In this document: positions 36,701 to 47,662 of the stretch, one piece after another
How the letters are laid out: every line of letters starts with the position of its first letter
Position numbering within the stretch: position 1 is the stretch's first letter
Assembly: GCA_005784505.1 (NCBI GenBank)
Contig: VCAZ01000032.1
Location: 4,945,988-5,009,987, forward strand
Length of the DNA: 64,000 nt
Direction of reading: 5' to 3'
Origin: Bagarius yarrelli
Lineage: Eukaryota; Chordata; Actinopteri; Siluriformes; Sisoridae
The notes under the pieces: model-generated
Databases searched by the model: none
Told to the model about the DNA's origin: nothing
The model's input: the letters and a program-made list of their open reading frames with translations, nothing else
Position numbers and translations under genes: made by a program

Positions 36701-36702
36701 GG
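30728..36702. repeat. About 6-kb G-rich minisatellite (14-bp unit, graded 28-bp dimers)
   Basis: The array is made of 14-bp units of two types: TAAAGTGTRAGGGG (R = A or G) and TTAGGTAAGAGGGG. The left part (about 30730-32140) uses mainly the A version (GTGTAAGGGG). The middle part (about 32150-34000) is mostly GTGTGAGGGG units. The right part (about 34000-36690) alternates both types as 28-bp dimers. The plus strand is almost free of C. Unit lengths vary by one to a few bases, often in G or A runs. It has no coding potential. It lies between a DIRS-like terminus and a broken CTLD exon. Confidence 0.97.
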
Positions 36703-36728
36703 AATTCACTATTAAGGAATTAAAGACT

Positions 36729-36846
36729 TACTGTTGCGACAGAAGAAATATCTCGTTTCGGCACAGGAATAATCGAGAAGCGTGTTGTTATAATGCGCCA
36801 CACAGTCATTTTCGTCATGATCATCAGGTCTCAAGTGCGACTCAAC
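36729..36846 (-). pseudogene. 3' half of a lectin CTLD2 exon
   Basis: On the minus strand the frame reads RPDDHDENDCVAHYNNTLLD, then YSCAETRYFFCRN, followed by a splice donor in phase 1 (AACA, then GTAAGT). These are the last three cysteine positions and the exon end of a CTLD2 like those at 40724-41062. The 5' half is missing, cut at about 36847 next to AT- and TG-rich sequence. The other side ends near the minisatellite. It is probably the remnant of the copy whose upstream block lies at 38060-38330. Confidence 0.78.
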
Positions 36847-36877
36847 ATTTTACTATATGTATATATTTATTTTTATA

Positions 36878-36883
<6 letters not shown>

Positions 36884-36920
<37 letters not shown>
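36884..36920. repeat. (TG)n microsatellite
   Basis: About 18 GT units followed by an A run. Confidence 0.95.
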
Positions 36921-36926
<6 letters not shown>

Positions 36927-36929
36927 AAA

Positions 36930-37365
36930 AAAGTAAGCAAGCAGGAAATAGGAAACGGCTCACCAGACTCGCTCCTAGAGTAAACACACCTGAGCTAGCT
37001 AATCATGATCTTACTAGGTAAATGTGAAACCTCCAGGCAGGTGGGTTGATTTAAGCTGGAGTTAAACCCTGCAGGACACCAGTGCTACAGGATCTGCGTT
37101 AAGGTTAGGGTTCTGACTTAAAGAACAAAACTAACACAGCAGCAGGAATCCATAAGAAGATTTATTGTTGTTGGGAGCTAAAGTGTCATTAACATACTTT
37201 AATTAATACCAATGAAGTCAAATATTAGGACTGGGACGTGTCCTAAGTGAAAGACAAGCGCGACGTTCGATTTAAAAGACAGGTTATTTTGGATGTCAGT
37301 GGTGTAGATTACCACCACTATGTGTAATTATCATCACTAGCTGTAATAAACGGACATGTCCCCCA
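36930..37365. other. Unassigned spacer
   Basis: Contains a short moderately GC-rich patch at 37030-37110 of unknown origin. No coding motif recognised. Confidence 0.35.
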
Positions 37366-37369
37366 GATG

Positions 37370-37575
37370 AGGACGGGTTTCCTATTGCGTCTGGTTTCTC
37401 TCAAGGTTTCTTCCTACTTTATCGCAGGGAGATTTTGCCTGCCACACTTACACTTACCACCAGCTTGTTCGTTTAACCCTTAACCTAAACTTACACTTAT
37501 CTTTCATTAGCCGTGTAAAGCTGCTTTGTAAAAACGTCCACTGGTTAAAGTGCTAAACAAATAAAAATGAACCGA
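37370..37575 (+). repeat. LINE 3'-UTR-type repeat, sense
   Basis: Shares TCTCAAGGTTTCTTCCTA and GTAAAGCTGCTTTGTAAAAA with the LINE-tail family found at 63595-63800. It ends in ACAAATAAAAATGA. Confidence 0.65.
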
Positions 37576-38055
37576 CTTAAAGCTGAGCAGCGCAGCAACC
37601 AACACCAAGGTCAAGGAAGGGAGGTACACACATTCCCTCACATTCCTCTTAAAGCTTATTCAAGAGTATTTACAATATATATCAAAATAAAAGAATGATC
37701 CTGTAGTATATTCTTTAAAATTATTTCCCAGATTTGATATCCAGAGTATTATATGATGTATATTTTCTCCAATATTTGTTATAATATTAAAAGAATTGTT
37801 CCATATACTAAACAATTGTGTGTAAAGCAGAACAGCAGGATTTCTACAGTACCAGAGTGCTGCTTTCCAAAGGTTGAGGCTTTTATCACGTTTATTACAA
37901 TGAATATGAATAAAGTTTTAAATAAATAAATTTTCAGTTTATTCACTTTTTTAAAATAGCTCATAGTTCATTTATAATAATTTATTTCAATTTACATGTT
38001 AGTTAAATGTATAATCTTCTAACAGTAATTAGAGTCATTGAGCATAAAGCATACA

Positions 38056-38330
38056 TATGGTATGGTGTAAAGCTGGTGTTTCTTCAGGAGCTCTATGGCA
38101 GATCTTTACTGCTTGAACACCACTGAAGATCTGCGCACTTTATCTGTCCTCCTAATCCTGTGACACAGACTGATTTCCATGTTACAATAACAATTCTTTG
38201 GAATTGAGACAGAAAGAAGTGAAAACATTTCTCAGGTTGTTTTAGTGTGTAATAGTCATGTGACAATAATGAGATAAGTACAATATATAACGTACAATAT
38301 TATCAAAACTGCTTTATAACATTCTTACTG
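38056..38330 (-). promoter_or_regulatory. Lectin upstream block with non-coding exon (no intact gene)
   Basis: On the minus strand it contains GCAGTAAAGATCTGCC and CTCCTGAAGAAACACCAG, the core of the non-coding first exon. Upstream of it are GACTGATTTCCATGTTAC and the AGTCATGTGAC block. The only lectin coding sequence on its 3' side is the CTLD2 fragment at 36729-36846, so it probably belongs to that dead copy. Confidence 0.55.
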
Positions 38331-38526
38331 AATCTTCTTAGTAACTAGTAAACTGATTTTTTTTATATAAAATCTAAAACATTGAGAAACCAGAAAAAAA
38401 AATGTAGAGACATTTTAATTATAATTATTATTAACTTCAGCTACAGAGTATTTTAATCATAAAGGAAGTACTAAAGTCCAGAAACAGGTCAGGATAATTA
38501 CACACTTTACATTGTTCGGAGACGGT

Positions 38527-38661
38527 GGTGTGCAGCCGGCAGTGTGCAGTCGGCAGTGTGCAGTCGGCAGTGTGCAGTCGGCAGTGTGCAGTCGGCAGTG
38601 TGCAGTCGGCGTTGTGCAGTCGGCGTTGTGCAGTCAGTGTTGTGCGGTCGGTGTTGTGCAA
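38527..38661. repeat. 14-bp minisatellite (GTGTGCAGTCGGCA)n
   Basis: About 9.5 copies; the first is GTGTGCAGCCGGCA and the last few drift (GTTGTGCAGTCGGC). Open frames across it on both strands are repeat artefacts. Confidence 0.95.
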
Positions 38662-38669
38662 TCAATTCT

Positions 38670-39595
38670 AATATTAGTTCCATTAAATGGTATTAATTTA
38701 TTCCAGCAGTTTATTCTCTTCATTTCGTAGTGTTTCTCTCGCTGCACTGCTTCCCAGTACGTGTGTGTGGATGTTAGATTTTTTGTCCAATCAGATTTCA
38801 GTTTCTATGTGTTGCCATGTTAATCTAATCTGCCTTCAGAATCAGTTAGCGCTGCTGCCCGTGGAACTTACACTATATTAGCAGTGGCAGATTGATCATT
38901 GGTTAATATTATTAAACACTGTTTCTGCAACCAATCAGTCCAAACATGAAATCCACAAGTGACACCGTAGAGACGAAAATGTGGATAAAAAGTTAATATT
39001 TTAGTTTTCTTTGTGTCATAAAAATTATTCTTGTTGCTTCGGAACATCACAGTTGAACCACTGAGGTCAGATGAACCGATTCTCTCTGTATTTTTTCTGA
39101 GGATTGTACATGGTAGGTAACTTGCTTAGAGACAGAAAGGCTTCAGATTTCATCAACAAATATCTTAAAGTGTGTTCCAGAGATAAGAAATCCAACACGA
39201 GAATGATTATCTAATGTCAGAATTTTCCTTTACTTGTTTATTTTGTAGCAATAAGCATAAGTAGGGTTACATTTTCTTTAATTAAAAAAAATCTCTGCTT
39301 ATTAATATACAATTTTTAAAAATATTTTTAGACTTCATTTGAGTTTTTATATTTCTGACAACTTTAGTTTTTACTTCAATACATTTCCTAATGTAAATAA
39401 ATACATTTCTTCGAAGAATATTTGTTACTTACTACAAAAAAATTAATGACGTGTCGTTCATGAAAGATTAGTTTATTTGTATTGCCTGAGCAGGTGTAAC
39501 TTTCTATATTCTGTAGTGAAACAATCCCAGTTTATCTCCCGAGTCTTATTATTATTTTTATACTTGCAAACAAACATTTGCGATTAAGTCAAAGA
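38670..39595. other. Spacer, no recognised gene
   Basis: AT-rich, with no repeat family, exon or motif I can support. Confidence 0.4.
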
Positions 39596-39604
39596 AAATA
39601 AAAT

Positions 39605-39945
39605 GGAGGTGGTAGCTCAGTGGTTAGGGTGTTAAGTTTGATTTCCAGCACTGCCAGGTTATCACTCCTGGGCCCTTTAAGAAAGGCTCTTAACCCTTAA
39701 TTTCAAACGACTCTCTAATATGTTAACGTCACCTGTCCTCCCTTACATGTGGAAAGAAACAGCGAATTTCCATTTCATTTACATTTTTTTCCTTAGCCTT
39801 CTTACTACAAACACAATCACATACAGACCCACCAATTCCAAATTTGGGTTGGCTCTCCCCTGTGATGGACTGGTGACCTGTCCAGGGTGTCCCTCTCCTG
39901 CCTTTCTCCCTTTCAGAGACGGCTGGGATAGACCGAATTAGTTGC
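39605..39945 (+). repeat. SINE head joined to a second SINE tail
   Basis: At 39605 a tRNA-like head, GGTAGCTCAGTGGTTAGGG, is followed by a decayed B box. At 39845-39940 lies the tail of another SINE (TGATGGACTGGTGACCTGTC, GACGGCTGGGATAGACC), as at 22870 and 48650. Confidence 0.65.
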
Positions 39946-40321
39946 AGCTGTATCTTCCAGATGTTGTCGCATTTTATAGTGGGAAGTACATGAAAGGAGG
40001 GCAGTGGTCAGGGACGACCGGCTGTATTTTCTGTTGGACCGGACGACATTGGTCACCGCTTTCTCTTGGTAATTAGAGGCACAATTTTCGGGTAGTGAGA
40101 TAAATTTCAACCCATCGAGAAACCAGAGAAAAAATTCTAAAGCATTTGAATCAGTTATTTTAAATGAAAAATGAAAAATCAGAAAACAAAGACTGACTGT
40201 AAGCAATTTATAAGCAATGTTTTTTCTATATTTCTTCTCTCGATGCACTATATTCTAACTATGTATGCAAACATTCACTACTATCTCTCTGTTTTTACTA
40301 CAGAAGCTGTTTTTTCTGACT

Positions 40322-40599
40322 TTACGGATGATTCTTGTTTATCTTGTGGAAGATGTTTCCATCAGGCTGCACCCTCCAGGTCACTGTGCTGTTCTCCAAC
40401 ATGCCTTTTTCCTGCAGTTTCTTCTTGATCTGAAAAACCGGATTATTAATTAATTTAGGAAAAGTGTTATTTGTTACTTTCAGAGTCGTCCTGTAACTCA
40501 CCTGCTCTAAAATAGACGACTGCACAGCAGAATCAAACACACTCCCATCAGACTTCACCTGCAGTCTCAATATCTGCCATTTCCTCACTGGTGGAACTG

Positions 40600-40630
<31 letters not shown>

Positions 40631-41815
40631 GGCGTTTACCCTAACATGTCAGTAAAATCCTATATAACATTCATTGATGTCACATTAGGAAAATATTTTT
40701 ATAAGCAGGAAAATTAGACTCACTGCTGTGACAGTAGAAATATTGTGTCACACCGCACACATTATTACTAAACGCTCCATCATAAAATGCGCAGTGCTCA
40801 TCACTGTTAAAATTATTGGGTTCTCCAGAAGCCCATTGGAGGTTTGTAACGATGGTCCCATCTGACCACTTCCATGTGTCTCTATATAACCCAATCCAGC
40901 TACTGGTACCCTTGTTCATCACCAGCTGAAATATGAGGTTGTCATCTGAGCTGTTTAGTGAACTGGCCAAGTCTGTGTGATGTGTTCGGCAGTAAATCTG
41001 AGCTTCAGGCCAGGACAAAGGAGTAGAGACGTAGATGAACTTATCAGATCCACTGAATTTAGCTGTTAAATAACAATTAAAAAAACATTATTAAGTCGTT
41101 ACTGTATGAAAATGATCACTGGCAAAAATAATCAAATATGAAAAATAACACAAAATGTGTTAAAATAACATAAAAGTGTTAATTATGTTGTCAAATCCTC
41201 AGAGACTCACCATTGTAGCATATGAAGGGCATTTCATTTGTACATAACGAATCTCCCCAGGCTTTTACTATAAACATTGCAATACATGCCTCATTTCCGT
41301 TGCCATTATTTGGACTTCCAGGGTACCAGTTTGTATAAGTGACACTCTTCAGTGGGAGATCGTTTAATGACCAGCGCCAGCCATCGAAATCATTGTACAG
41401 TCCAATCCAGGCAGGTCCTGTGAAGCCTTTACTTGTTGCTTCTTTGTTTAATTGAATCCAGTCATGATCAGTTATGATTGTTGCCAGTTCAGTGTCCATC
41501 ATCCTGCAGTATTTCTGCGCCTCTGACCATGAACGTTTCTCCATAATCAGCTGATATTTGTGATAGACGTTACTTAGATTGGATCTGGCAACCAGGGTGA
41601 AGCCTGTTCAATAAAATTATTGAAAAAATGTAATTTTATGAATTTATTAATCAATCAGAGGCAATGAAAATAATTTGTTGTTTATAAATTGCTACTAATG
41701 TGTGCTATATTACAACATTTATCAAACTTTAAACTCCAAAATCCAATACCAAAACTTTATTTATATAAATGCTCGTACCAGTGAGACACAGGAAAAGAAA
41801 CTGACTCAGCTTCAT
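40322..41815 (-). CDS. Secreted two-domain C-type lectin-like protein (gene B), intact
   Basis: Five coding exons join to 323 codons: 41779-41815, 41211-41603, 40724-41062, 40502-40596, 40322-40429. Splice sites and phases (1,1,1,0) match gene A exactly. Exon 1 encodes MKLSQFLFLCLTG, a signal-peptide core, and is preceded by an acceptor-like TCTCAG. CTLD1 (about residues 30-143) has KYC, AWIGLYND, SPNN in the sugar loop, W-G-D and FICYN. CTLD2 (about 145-256) has SWIGLYRDTWKWSDG and a classical mannose-type EPNN loop, with SNNVC and no WND tryptophan. The tail (257-323) has LQVKSDGSV, VQSSILEQ, KGMLENSTVTWRVQPDG and FHK. There is no transmembrane segment. The second domain is the best candidate in the window for calcium-dependent mannose-type binding, but the incomplete second calcium ligand leaves this open. 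Confidence 0.88.
40602..40630. repeat. (CA)n microsatellite beside lectin gene B exon 4
   Basis: About 14 CA units, (TG)n on the gene strand, ending about 5 bases before the exon 4 acceptor at 40597-40598. It is in the same place as the tract in gene A. Confidence 0.9.
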
Positions 41816-42124
41816 GGTGGACGAGACGCTGAGAGATACAAACAAATTACAAACTGTTAAGAATAATCAGGTACAGGAGATTTATCTGTATTACTTTGTT
41901 AATGATTATTTAATAAATCATCATTGTATGGCATTGTATGATCATTACAATAAGTTAAGTTAAAAAAAAAATAAGGATTATATGAAATAAATATTATCAC
42001 TTTATCTTGTTGTGTGCTGTTACTATTCGTGTAATTTCTGTATGACAAAATATTTCGATTAAAATCGGTGAATGTTTGTATTTCCTGTTTAAAAATTCAG
42101 GTCAGAGAAGTTACATGTGACAAT

Positions 42125-42212
42125 TAAATTCAATTCAATTCAGTTTTATTTGTTTGGCGCTTTTTACAATGGTGATTGTCACAAAGCAGCTTTACAATGA
42201 AGAAATTATAAA
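42125..42212 (-). repeat. LINE 3'-end repeat, first piece
   Basis: AATTCAATTCAATTCAGTTT, then GGTGATTGTCACAAAGCAGC: the same antisense LINE tail as 10105-10200. It is interrupted at about 42212 by another LINE and resumes near 43105. Confidence 0.75.
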
Positions 42213-42214
42213 CA

Positions 42215-43095
42215 GTTTACATTTACATTTGGAGCATTTAGCAGACGCTCTTGTCCAGAGCGACGTACAAGAAGTGCTTTAAGTTACATCAAAAAACATC
42301 TCAATGCTGATAATAGATCACAAAAATTTGTGCTTTTGGCCTGCTTTTGCAACAACAAAAAACCTGTTGAATAGAGTAAGGAGGGTGTTTTTTTTTTTTT
42401 TTTTTTGTTTTTTTTTTTAGATGTCAAGAGCAAGGTATTTTAGAAAAAGATGGGTTTTCAAACGCCTCTTGAAGATAGCTAGTGACTCTGCTGTTCGTTC
42501 TGATATTGATGGGAAGTTCATTCCACCATCTTGGTGCCAGAACAGAGAAAAGTCTTGAGGCAGACCTACCTCGTGTCCTAGGGGTGGTGGAACAAGCCGA
42601 GCAGTGCTTGTGGATCTGAGAGAGCGTGGTGGAATGCGTGGAGTGATAAGTGATTGTAGGTAGGAGGGGTGCAGCTCCGTTTCTGGCTTTGTAGGGCAAG
42701 TGTCAGAGTTTTTTGAATCTGATGCGCGCAGCTGTTGGGAGCCAATGGAGGGAGCGCAGCAGTGGAGTGGTGTGTGAAAACTTTGGTAGGTTGAAAACAA
42801 CACGTGCAGCTGCATTCTGAATCATCTGCAGAGGGCGAATAGCACTCAGAGGTAGGCCAGCCAGGGAGCGAGTTGCAGTAGTCTAGTTTAGAAATTACAA
42901 GAGACTGCACAAGCAACTGGGTGGCCTGAGTGGTTAAGAAAGGTCGAACCCTCCGGATGTTATGCAGGATAAACCTGCAGGAACGTGTTATGTTGGCAAC
43001 ATGTAAGGAAAAGGATAATTGATTGTCCATAATTTCCATAGGTACCCCCCAGGTTTGCGAGCACTGGTTGAAGGGAAGATCTGTGAATTGTCCAG
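42215..43095 (-). mobile_element. L2/CR1-like LINE 3' part nested in another LINE end
   Basis: Minus-strand frames read MDNQLSFSLHVANITRSCRF, RVRPFLTTQATQLLVQSLVI and SKLDYCNSL, then in shifted frames STSTARLVPPPL, SVLAPRWWNELP and AESLAIFKRRLKTHLF. It contains the common GCATTTAGCAGACGCTC tail and a poly-T run at 42388-42418. Frameshifts make it inactive. Confidence 0.78.
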
Positions 43096-43104
43096 GGTTA
43101 AACA

Positions 43105-43494
43105 GAATTAAACAGAAAAATCAGTTTGTCCCTGATGAGCAAGCCGGGGGCGCCACGGTGGCAAGGAAAAACCTCCCTGAGATGGAATATAAAAAAGACA
43201 GAACCTGAGAGAGAAGAACCAGACTCAACAGGGAACCCATCCTCATTTGGGTGAAAACAGGTAGCAGGAATTATGAGGTTACATCGTGTGTGTGTGAACA
43301 ACTATAATCATTAGTCCTTAGCGAGCGCAGCCGGAAGGGCCGAACGTCTTTATGGCGAAGTGGGTCGTCCTAGATCACCCTGGTGATGCATCATCCGCTG
43401 GGACAGGTCACAGGGAAGGGACCCACAGGAGGACGGGCCAGTGGTGGGGACTGGATCACCGGCAGCTCCGTTGTGGCGTATGTAACTCAACAGT

Positions 43495-43525
<31 letters not shown>

Positions 43526-43928
43526 GGAAAGGGAAGGCAAGGCAAAAGAAGGCGAAAAGTTAAGTGACATTGTAATCACACGGTTTGGAGTGATTAAGTG
43601 TATAATGTAGAGTAAAGCGGGACTCCGGCGAGACTAACTAGGACAGCATAACTAAAGGAGAACCAGAGGGAAACACAGACATGAGGGCTCCCTGATATGT
43701 TAAGCAACCAGCCGGCTCTCATCATCAACACCGTGATCAATAAGAGAGGGGAAGACAGCATCTAAACATACCAGATCACCTTAATAACTCAACACCCCAT
43801 CAGTCCCCCAGATCTGCTCCTTTATCTAAGGGGAATCAAATACAAAATGCTTGATTAAATAAGTATGTTTTTAACCTGGACTTAAACACTGGAGACCTGT
43901 GTCTGATTCCCGAACATACATAGGGAGG
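43105..43928 (-). repeat. LINE 3'-end repeat, second piece
   Basis: Continues the repeat begun at 42125 and aligns with 10200-10624 plus 12506-12830. It includes the CTCCCTGATATGTTAAGCA block and a GA-rich stretch at 43495-43535. It is truncated at about 43928, where the DIRS-like copy starts. Confidence 0.72.
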
Positions 43929-43929
43929 T

Positions 43930-45965
43930 TACTATGTATCAATTACAAGATTCTCCTTAAGGAACTCAAGCTGCGTCAACATGCTTTAGGAACGCCTGTT
44001 TATAACCTTTGGCCTGAAGCTCTGTGGATTCCTTCCCCCAGAAAGAAGCTTAATATCGATTGGCCAAGGACAAAGACATTCAGCCTAAGAGTGAACTGGG
44101 TTAATGTTTCCAGCGTGCTGGCCTCTACTCAGGGGCCAATCTATGACAGCCTGAGACAGCCACAGTGGTCTACAGAAAGGCACCTGAGGTGAAGCCTATC
44201 CATAATGGAGGATAAAGACAGGGGCTTTTTTCCTCAATGCCAGTCCCAGCGTTGTTCACTGGCCCCAGTCGCCACTTTCAGCCTCTTCAGCCATAAGAGG
44301 ACTATGAAAGAGGCCATGAAAGAGTTTGGAGAAGGGCAATCTTTCACTGTCAGGCAAATTCAAAGGCTAGTTGGCATGATGGTAGCAGCATCATACCATA
44401 GCAGCATCATACCTCTTTGAAGGATGGCGCCGCAGATTGCTGCCTTGGTTTGGAGCGTCTTTGTACGTATATTGTTTTTTGTTTGTTTGTCCTGTTTTTT
44501 GTAATTTAACTTTTTCGACTTGCTACACAAGAAACAAATTACTGGAAAAAAGGAAGAGCACACCCAGTAACGTTTTGCCGACTTTTAAGGATTCAGACAT
44601 TTTATTTATGGATTTATTGGGCATTTTAGTCAGTGCAGCTGCGTTACAGACCCCTTTCACCCCGGACACAATCTGTTTGTGGCAATACCTCCTTCCCTCA
44701 GGGGCAGATGCTACAGATACCAATGGCAGTGTAGAACATCTAGGCATAATAATGTTTTTTTGCCATATCTATCACATGCCATATCTATTATAAACAGCAT
44801 CAAATCAGACAATCATTACTATAAATCAAATCATCTCATCATCTCTTATATTTGTTTTATACAACTGTATAGTGAACAATTCACAACCTGTACAAATTCT
44901 TTGCTGCTTCTTATCACAATTTATGTCTTATATGTATGTATGTATGTTGCATGTAACAAGTACCCAAAAAACCACAACAAATTCCTTGTGTGTCTACACA
45001 TACTTGGCGAATAAAATCGAATTCGAAACATTTTGGCCTGAGACTCCAAGCTAAAGATTTTTCCCTGAAGGGCAATCGAGGTTACGCAGCGATGCCTTCA
45101 AGCTCTACATAAAAGATACATGAATGACCTTGGTTTGGGGTGCAAGATCTGGAAATGGGAGCTCCTTGTCATCACATTATGCTCACGACACATACCTCAC
45201 TTACAGATTGTACAGATGTTTGTGGGATGGAACTAATCATTTGTGGCATATAAACTGCCTGGAGATTCTAGCAGTGTTTCAAGCATTAAAAAACTTTTTA
45301 CCAGACCTGAGTAGCCAACATGAGCTAGTACACACAGACAACATGTCTATTTGTTGCTTATATTAACCACGAGAAGGGTCTATGTTTGTGCCCACTTTTT
45401 AAGTTGGCAAGCCAGATCCTTTAGTGGACTCTGGACCTGAACACCTTAGTACAAGCATTGCCCTTACTTGCCCGATGCTACCCCTTAATGGACAACTTGC
45501 CATGACAAAGTCAGGCTACTGCTGGTATGCAGCATGGTAATAGAAACTTGTGGACCTTCTGGACGTCTATCCCCTGTCATCCCCTACAATACCCATCAAT
45601 TGGACCTCTCCAAGTGTGGACCGAGTTATAGCTGAATATGAGCCAGCCTAAGATCCACTCAGAATCTATCAGCCCCGATCTCCCAGAACTTCGAGACCAT
45701 ACCAAAACAGAGCTCCAGCAATCAGAAAAGTCTATGCCCTGAAATGGAACCTATTCTTTCATGGTGCAGCAGACAGAAACACAGGACCCAGTTAACTGCC
45801 CGATTCGTCCAGTTCTGGAATTTCTGCAAAAAGGTTTTATGCATCACTGTGTGGTACATCATTGGGTATAGACCCACAAGTAACAAGATTTCTTTGTGGT
45901 ACGAGGAGGCTGAGGCCTTGGCAACTAAGGTTTCCTATCATGGGACCTGGCTGTGATTTTGGGGA
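43930..45965 (+). mobile_element. DIRS-like retrotransposon, interrupted by an L2-like insert
   Basis: Left part (43930-44412): an RT end with GQSFTVRQIQRLVGMMVAAS. The sequence resumes at about 45035 with RNase H (NHLWHINCLEILAVFQALKN, then FLPDLSSQHELVHTDN) and the recombinase start (PSSSSGISAKRF and GIDPQVTRFLCGTRRLRPW, in shifted frames). Stops and frameshifts are frequent. Confidence 0.7.
44413..45032 (+). mobile_element. Short L2-like LINE insert inside the DIRS copy
   Basis: Begins with GATGGCGCCGCAGATTGCTG (a common 5' end for such LINEs) and ends with AAATTCCTTGTGTGTCTAC and TTGGCGAATAAAATCGAATTC, a typical 3' end. The coding body between the two ends is almost wholly missing, so it is an internally deleted or non-autonomous copy. 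Confidence 0.62.
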
Positions 45966-46690
45966 GGCTCTGTGCCAGATAAGAGCCTCCTCATTAAAAC
46001 TTTACAACAGTGTTTTTGGTAGACATTTTCCTCCATAAATTAAAGGTTTAGCGATATCCAACCATTAAAAGGTTTTTAGCGATATCCAACCTTGCCTTCA
46101 GCCCAGGGTATTGTATTCAAAATGTCAGGTCCCACTGAACTGCAGCCTTCTGCCCTCCTCCCCTTCTGGGACCCAGATCATCAGGAAAGGCTGAACTGTC
46201 TGTTTCAGCATGTCCAACAAAAAAAGGAGCAGTCACTACACAGACAATAACAAACAATGGGTGACCCACCGGTTTCCGGAGGGGTTCAGAGCACACTCAC
46301 TTAATAATAATGCCTCCAAGACATTAGCCTTGAGGGTATATCTGACAGACATTTGTAGGCAATAGGTTGGTCTTCTCAACATACATCCGTTCCATTTTAC
46401 AATCTAGATCTGGCAGCAACCTGAGGATCCAGGATCCTTGCATTACACAAGGTCCCACACACACAGGACAATGACGTGGTGCTATGGTGGTGTGAATATC
46501 ACATATGCAAAACATTCCAATGCAGCTCGAGTTCCTGAAGGGGAATATCTCCAAGATACTTATGTAAATATGGTCCCCTGAGAGTTGCATCACCTCCCAA
46601 ACATCCAGCATCCCTGTCCACACTGAATACAATAATTTATGGCACAGCATGGTGTGTGTTTATATAGCATTATTTCCTGGTAAAAGTGTA
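45966..46690. other. Probable DIRS-like terminal region
   Basis: Contains a near duplication of AGCGATATCCAACC (46049 and 46078). A stretch at 46500-46560 (GCAAAACATTCCAATGCAGC, GTTCCTGAAGGGGA on the plus strand) resembles the terminal blocks near 30650 and 58720. No clear frame. Confidence 0.4.
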
Positions 46691-47655
46691 TTACTGGTGT
46701 GAGCCCCTTGCTACCTGTCTAAATGTCACCAATAAAATGTTTGTACATTTTATATGTCTTCACTTTCTTTATTCTAGCTGATGCATTTCAAGTATAACAT
46801 TTATTCTCACTTTTCTTACATAAAACTGCACTAACAGGAACACAATTTATTTTTACCAAACCCTTTTTTTTTTATTTTACCAGAGCAGAGTTTTATTTCC
46901 TGCTCTGACAGCAAAACGATGAAATATTCTATATTCAAAGCTTAAAAAATGACTAACATTTCCACTCAAAACAGCAAGAGACACACAATAGATCACTAAA
47001 AGTTGTACTAAAACAGCTTTTAAAAAGAAGTATATAATAATTTTATATCTACTCTATTCAATTTAAATCACGGCCGCTCGTCCCTGGTGGCAATAGCATC
47101 AAAACTCACGTGATATCAAAAACCTGAATCCTTTCAATGCTCAATAAACTCTATAATTAAATCATATCTGTAGACAACTTTTAGTCTACTGTCAAAAACA
47201 TCTAAAACAAAATCAGGATTTTTAGTACATAAGGATTTCTGCTTAAAGTTTTAGGATTTTATTAATTCTGTAAAAAATATTATTTACATTTATTCCATGA
47301 GTCTGAACATGTAGAAGACTAGAAATAATGTTTAACTCACATTACCACACATTTAAAGACCCACAAAATGGTTGACTCTTGATGGTTTTTTTTAAATATA
47401 ATAAGAAAATATAAGTCGACAGTTGTTTTAATAATATATTTGAAATCAGAACAGCTAATTAAATGACTGTACCAGAAATCCACTGCTTTATAGTTTAGTT
47501 CAAGTATATAATAATTATGTGATATATACAATTTCTATACAATTTTATACAATTTTTACTCAAAATTAGTATTTATTATACAATTTTTAAGAAATAATAA
47601 AATAATAAAATCAATTTACAGATTTCATAAAATATATAAAAGCTTCAAACATTAA
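46691..47655. other. AT-rich spacer
   Basis: No recognised feature. It lies in the presumed first intron of lectin gene B if 47663 is that gene's non-coding exon. Confidence 0.4.
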
Positions 47656-47662
47656 AATGTAC

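Noticed and set aside
30728..36702. Interstitial telomere (TTAGGG)n array
   Set aside because: GGGGTTAGG strings occur, but the period is 14 or 28 bases with fixed GTAAAGTGT spacers, not six bases; no run of tandem TTAGGG was seen.
30728..36702. CRISPR array
   Set aside because: Units are short, contiguous and without unique spacers, and the sequence is plainly vertebrate.
38437..38730. Overlapping open frames on both strands with repeated short peptide units (about 38437-38730)
   Set aside because: They run across a 14-bp minisatellite; the peptide repeats are by-products of the DNA repeat.
43352..43567. 71-codon open frame ending in a Glu/Arg-rich stretch
   Set aside because: It lies in a LINE 3'-end repeat; the charged run is a translated GA-rich tract.
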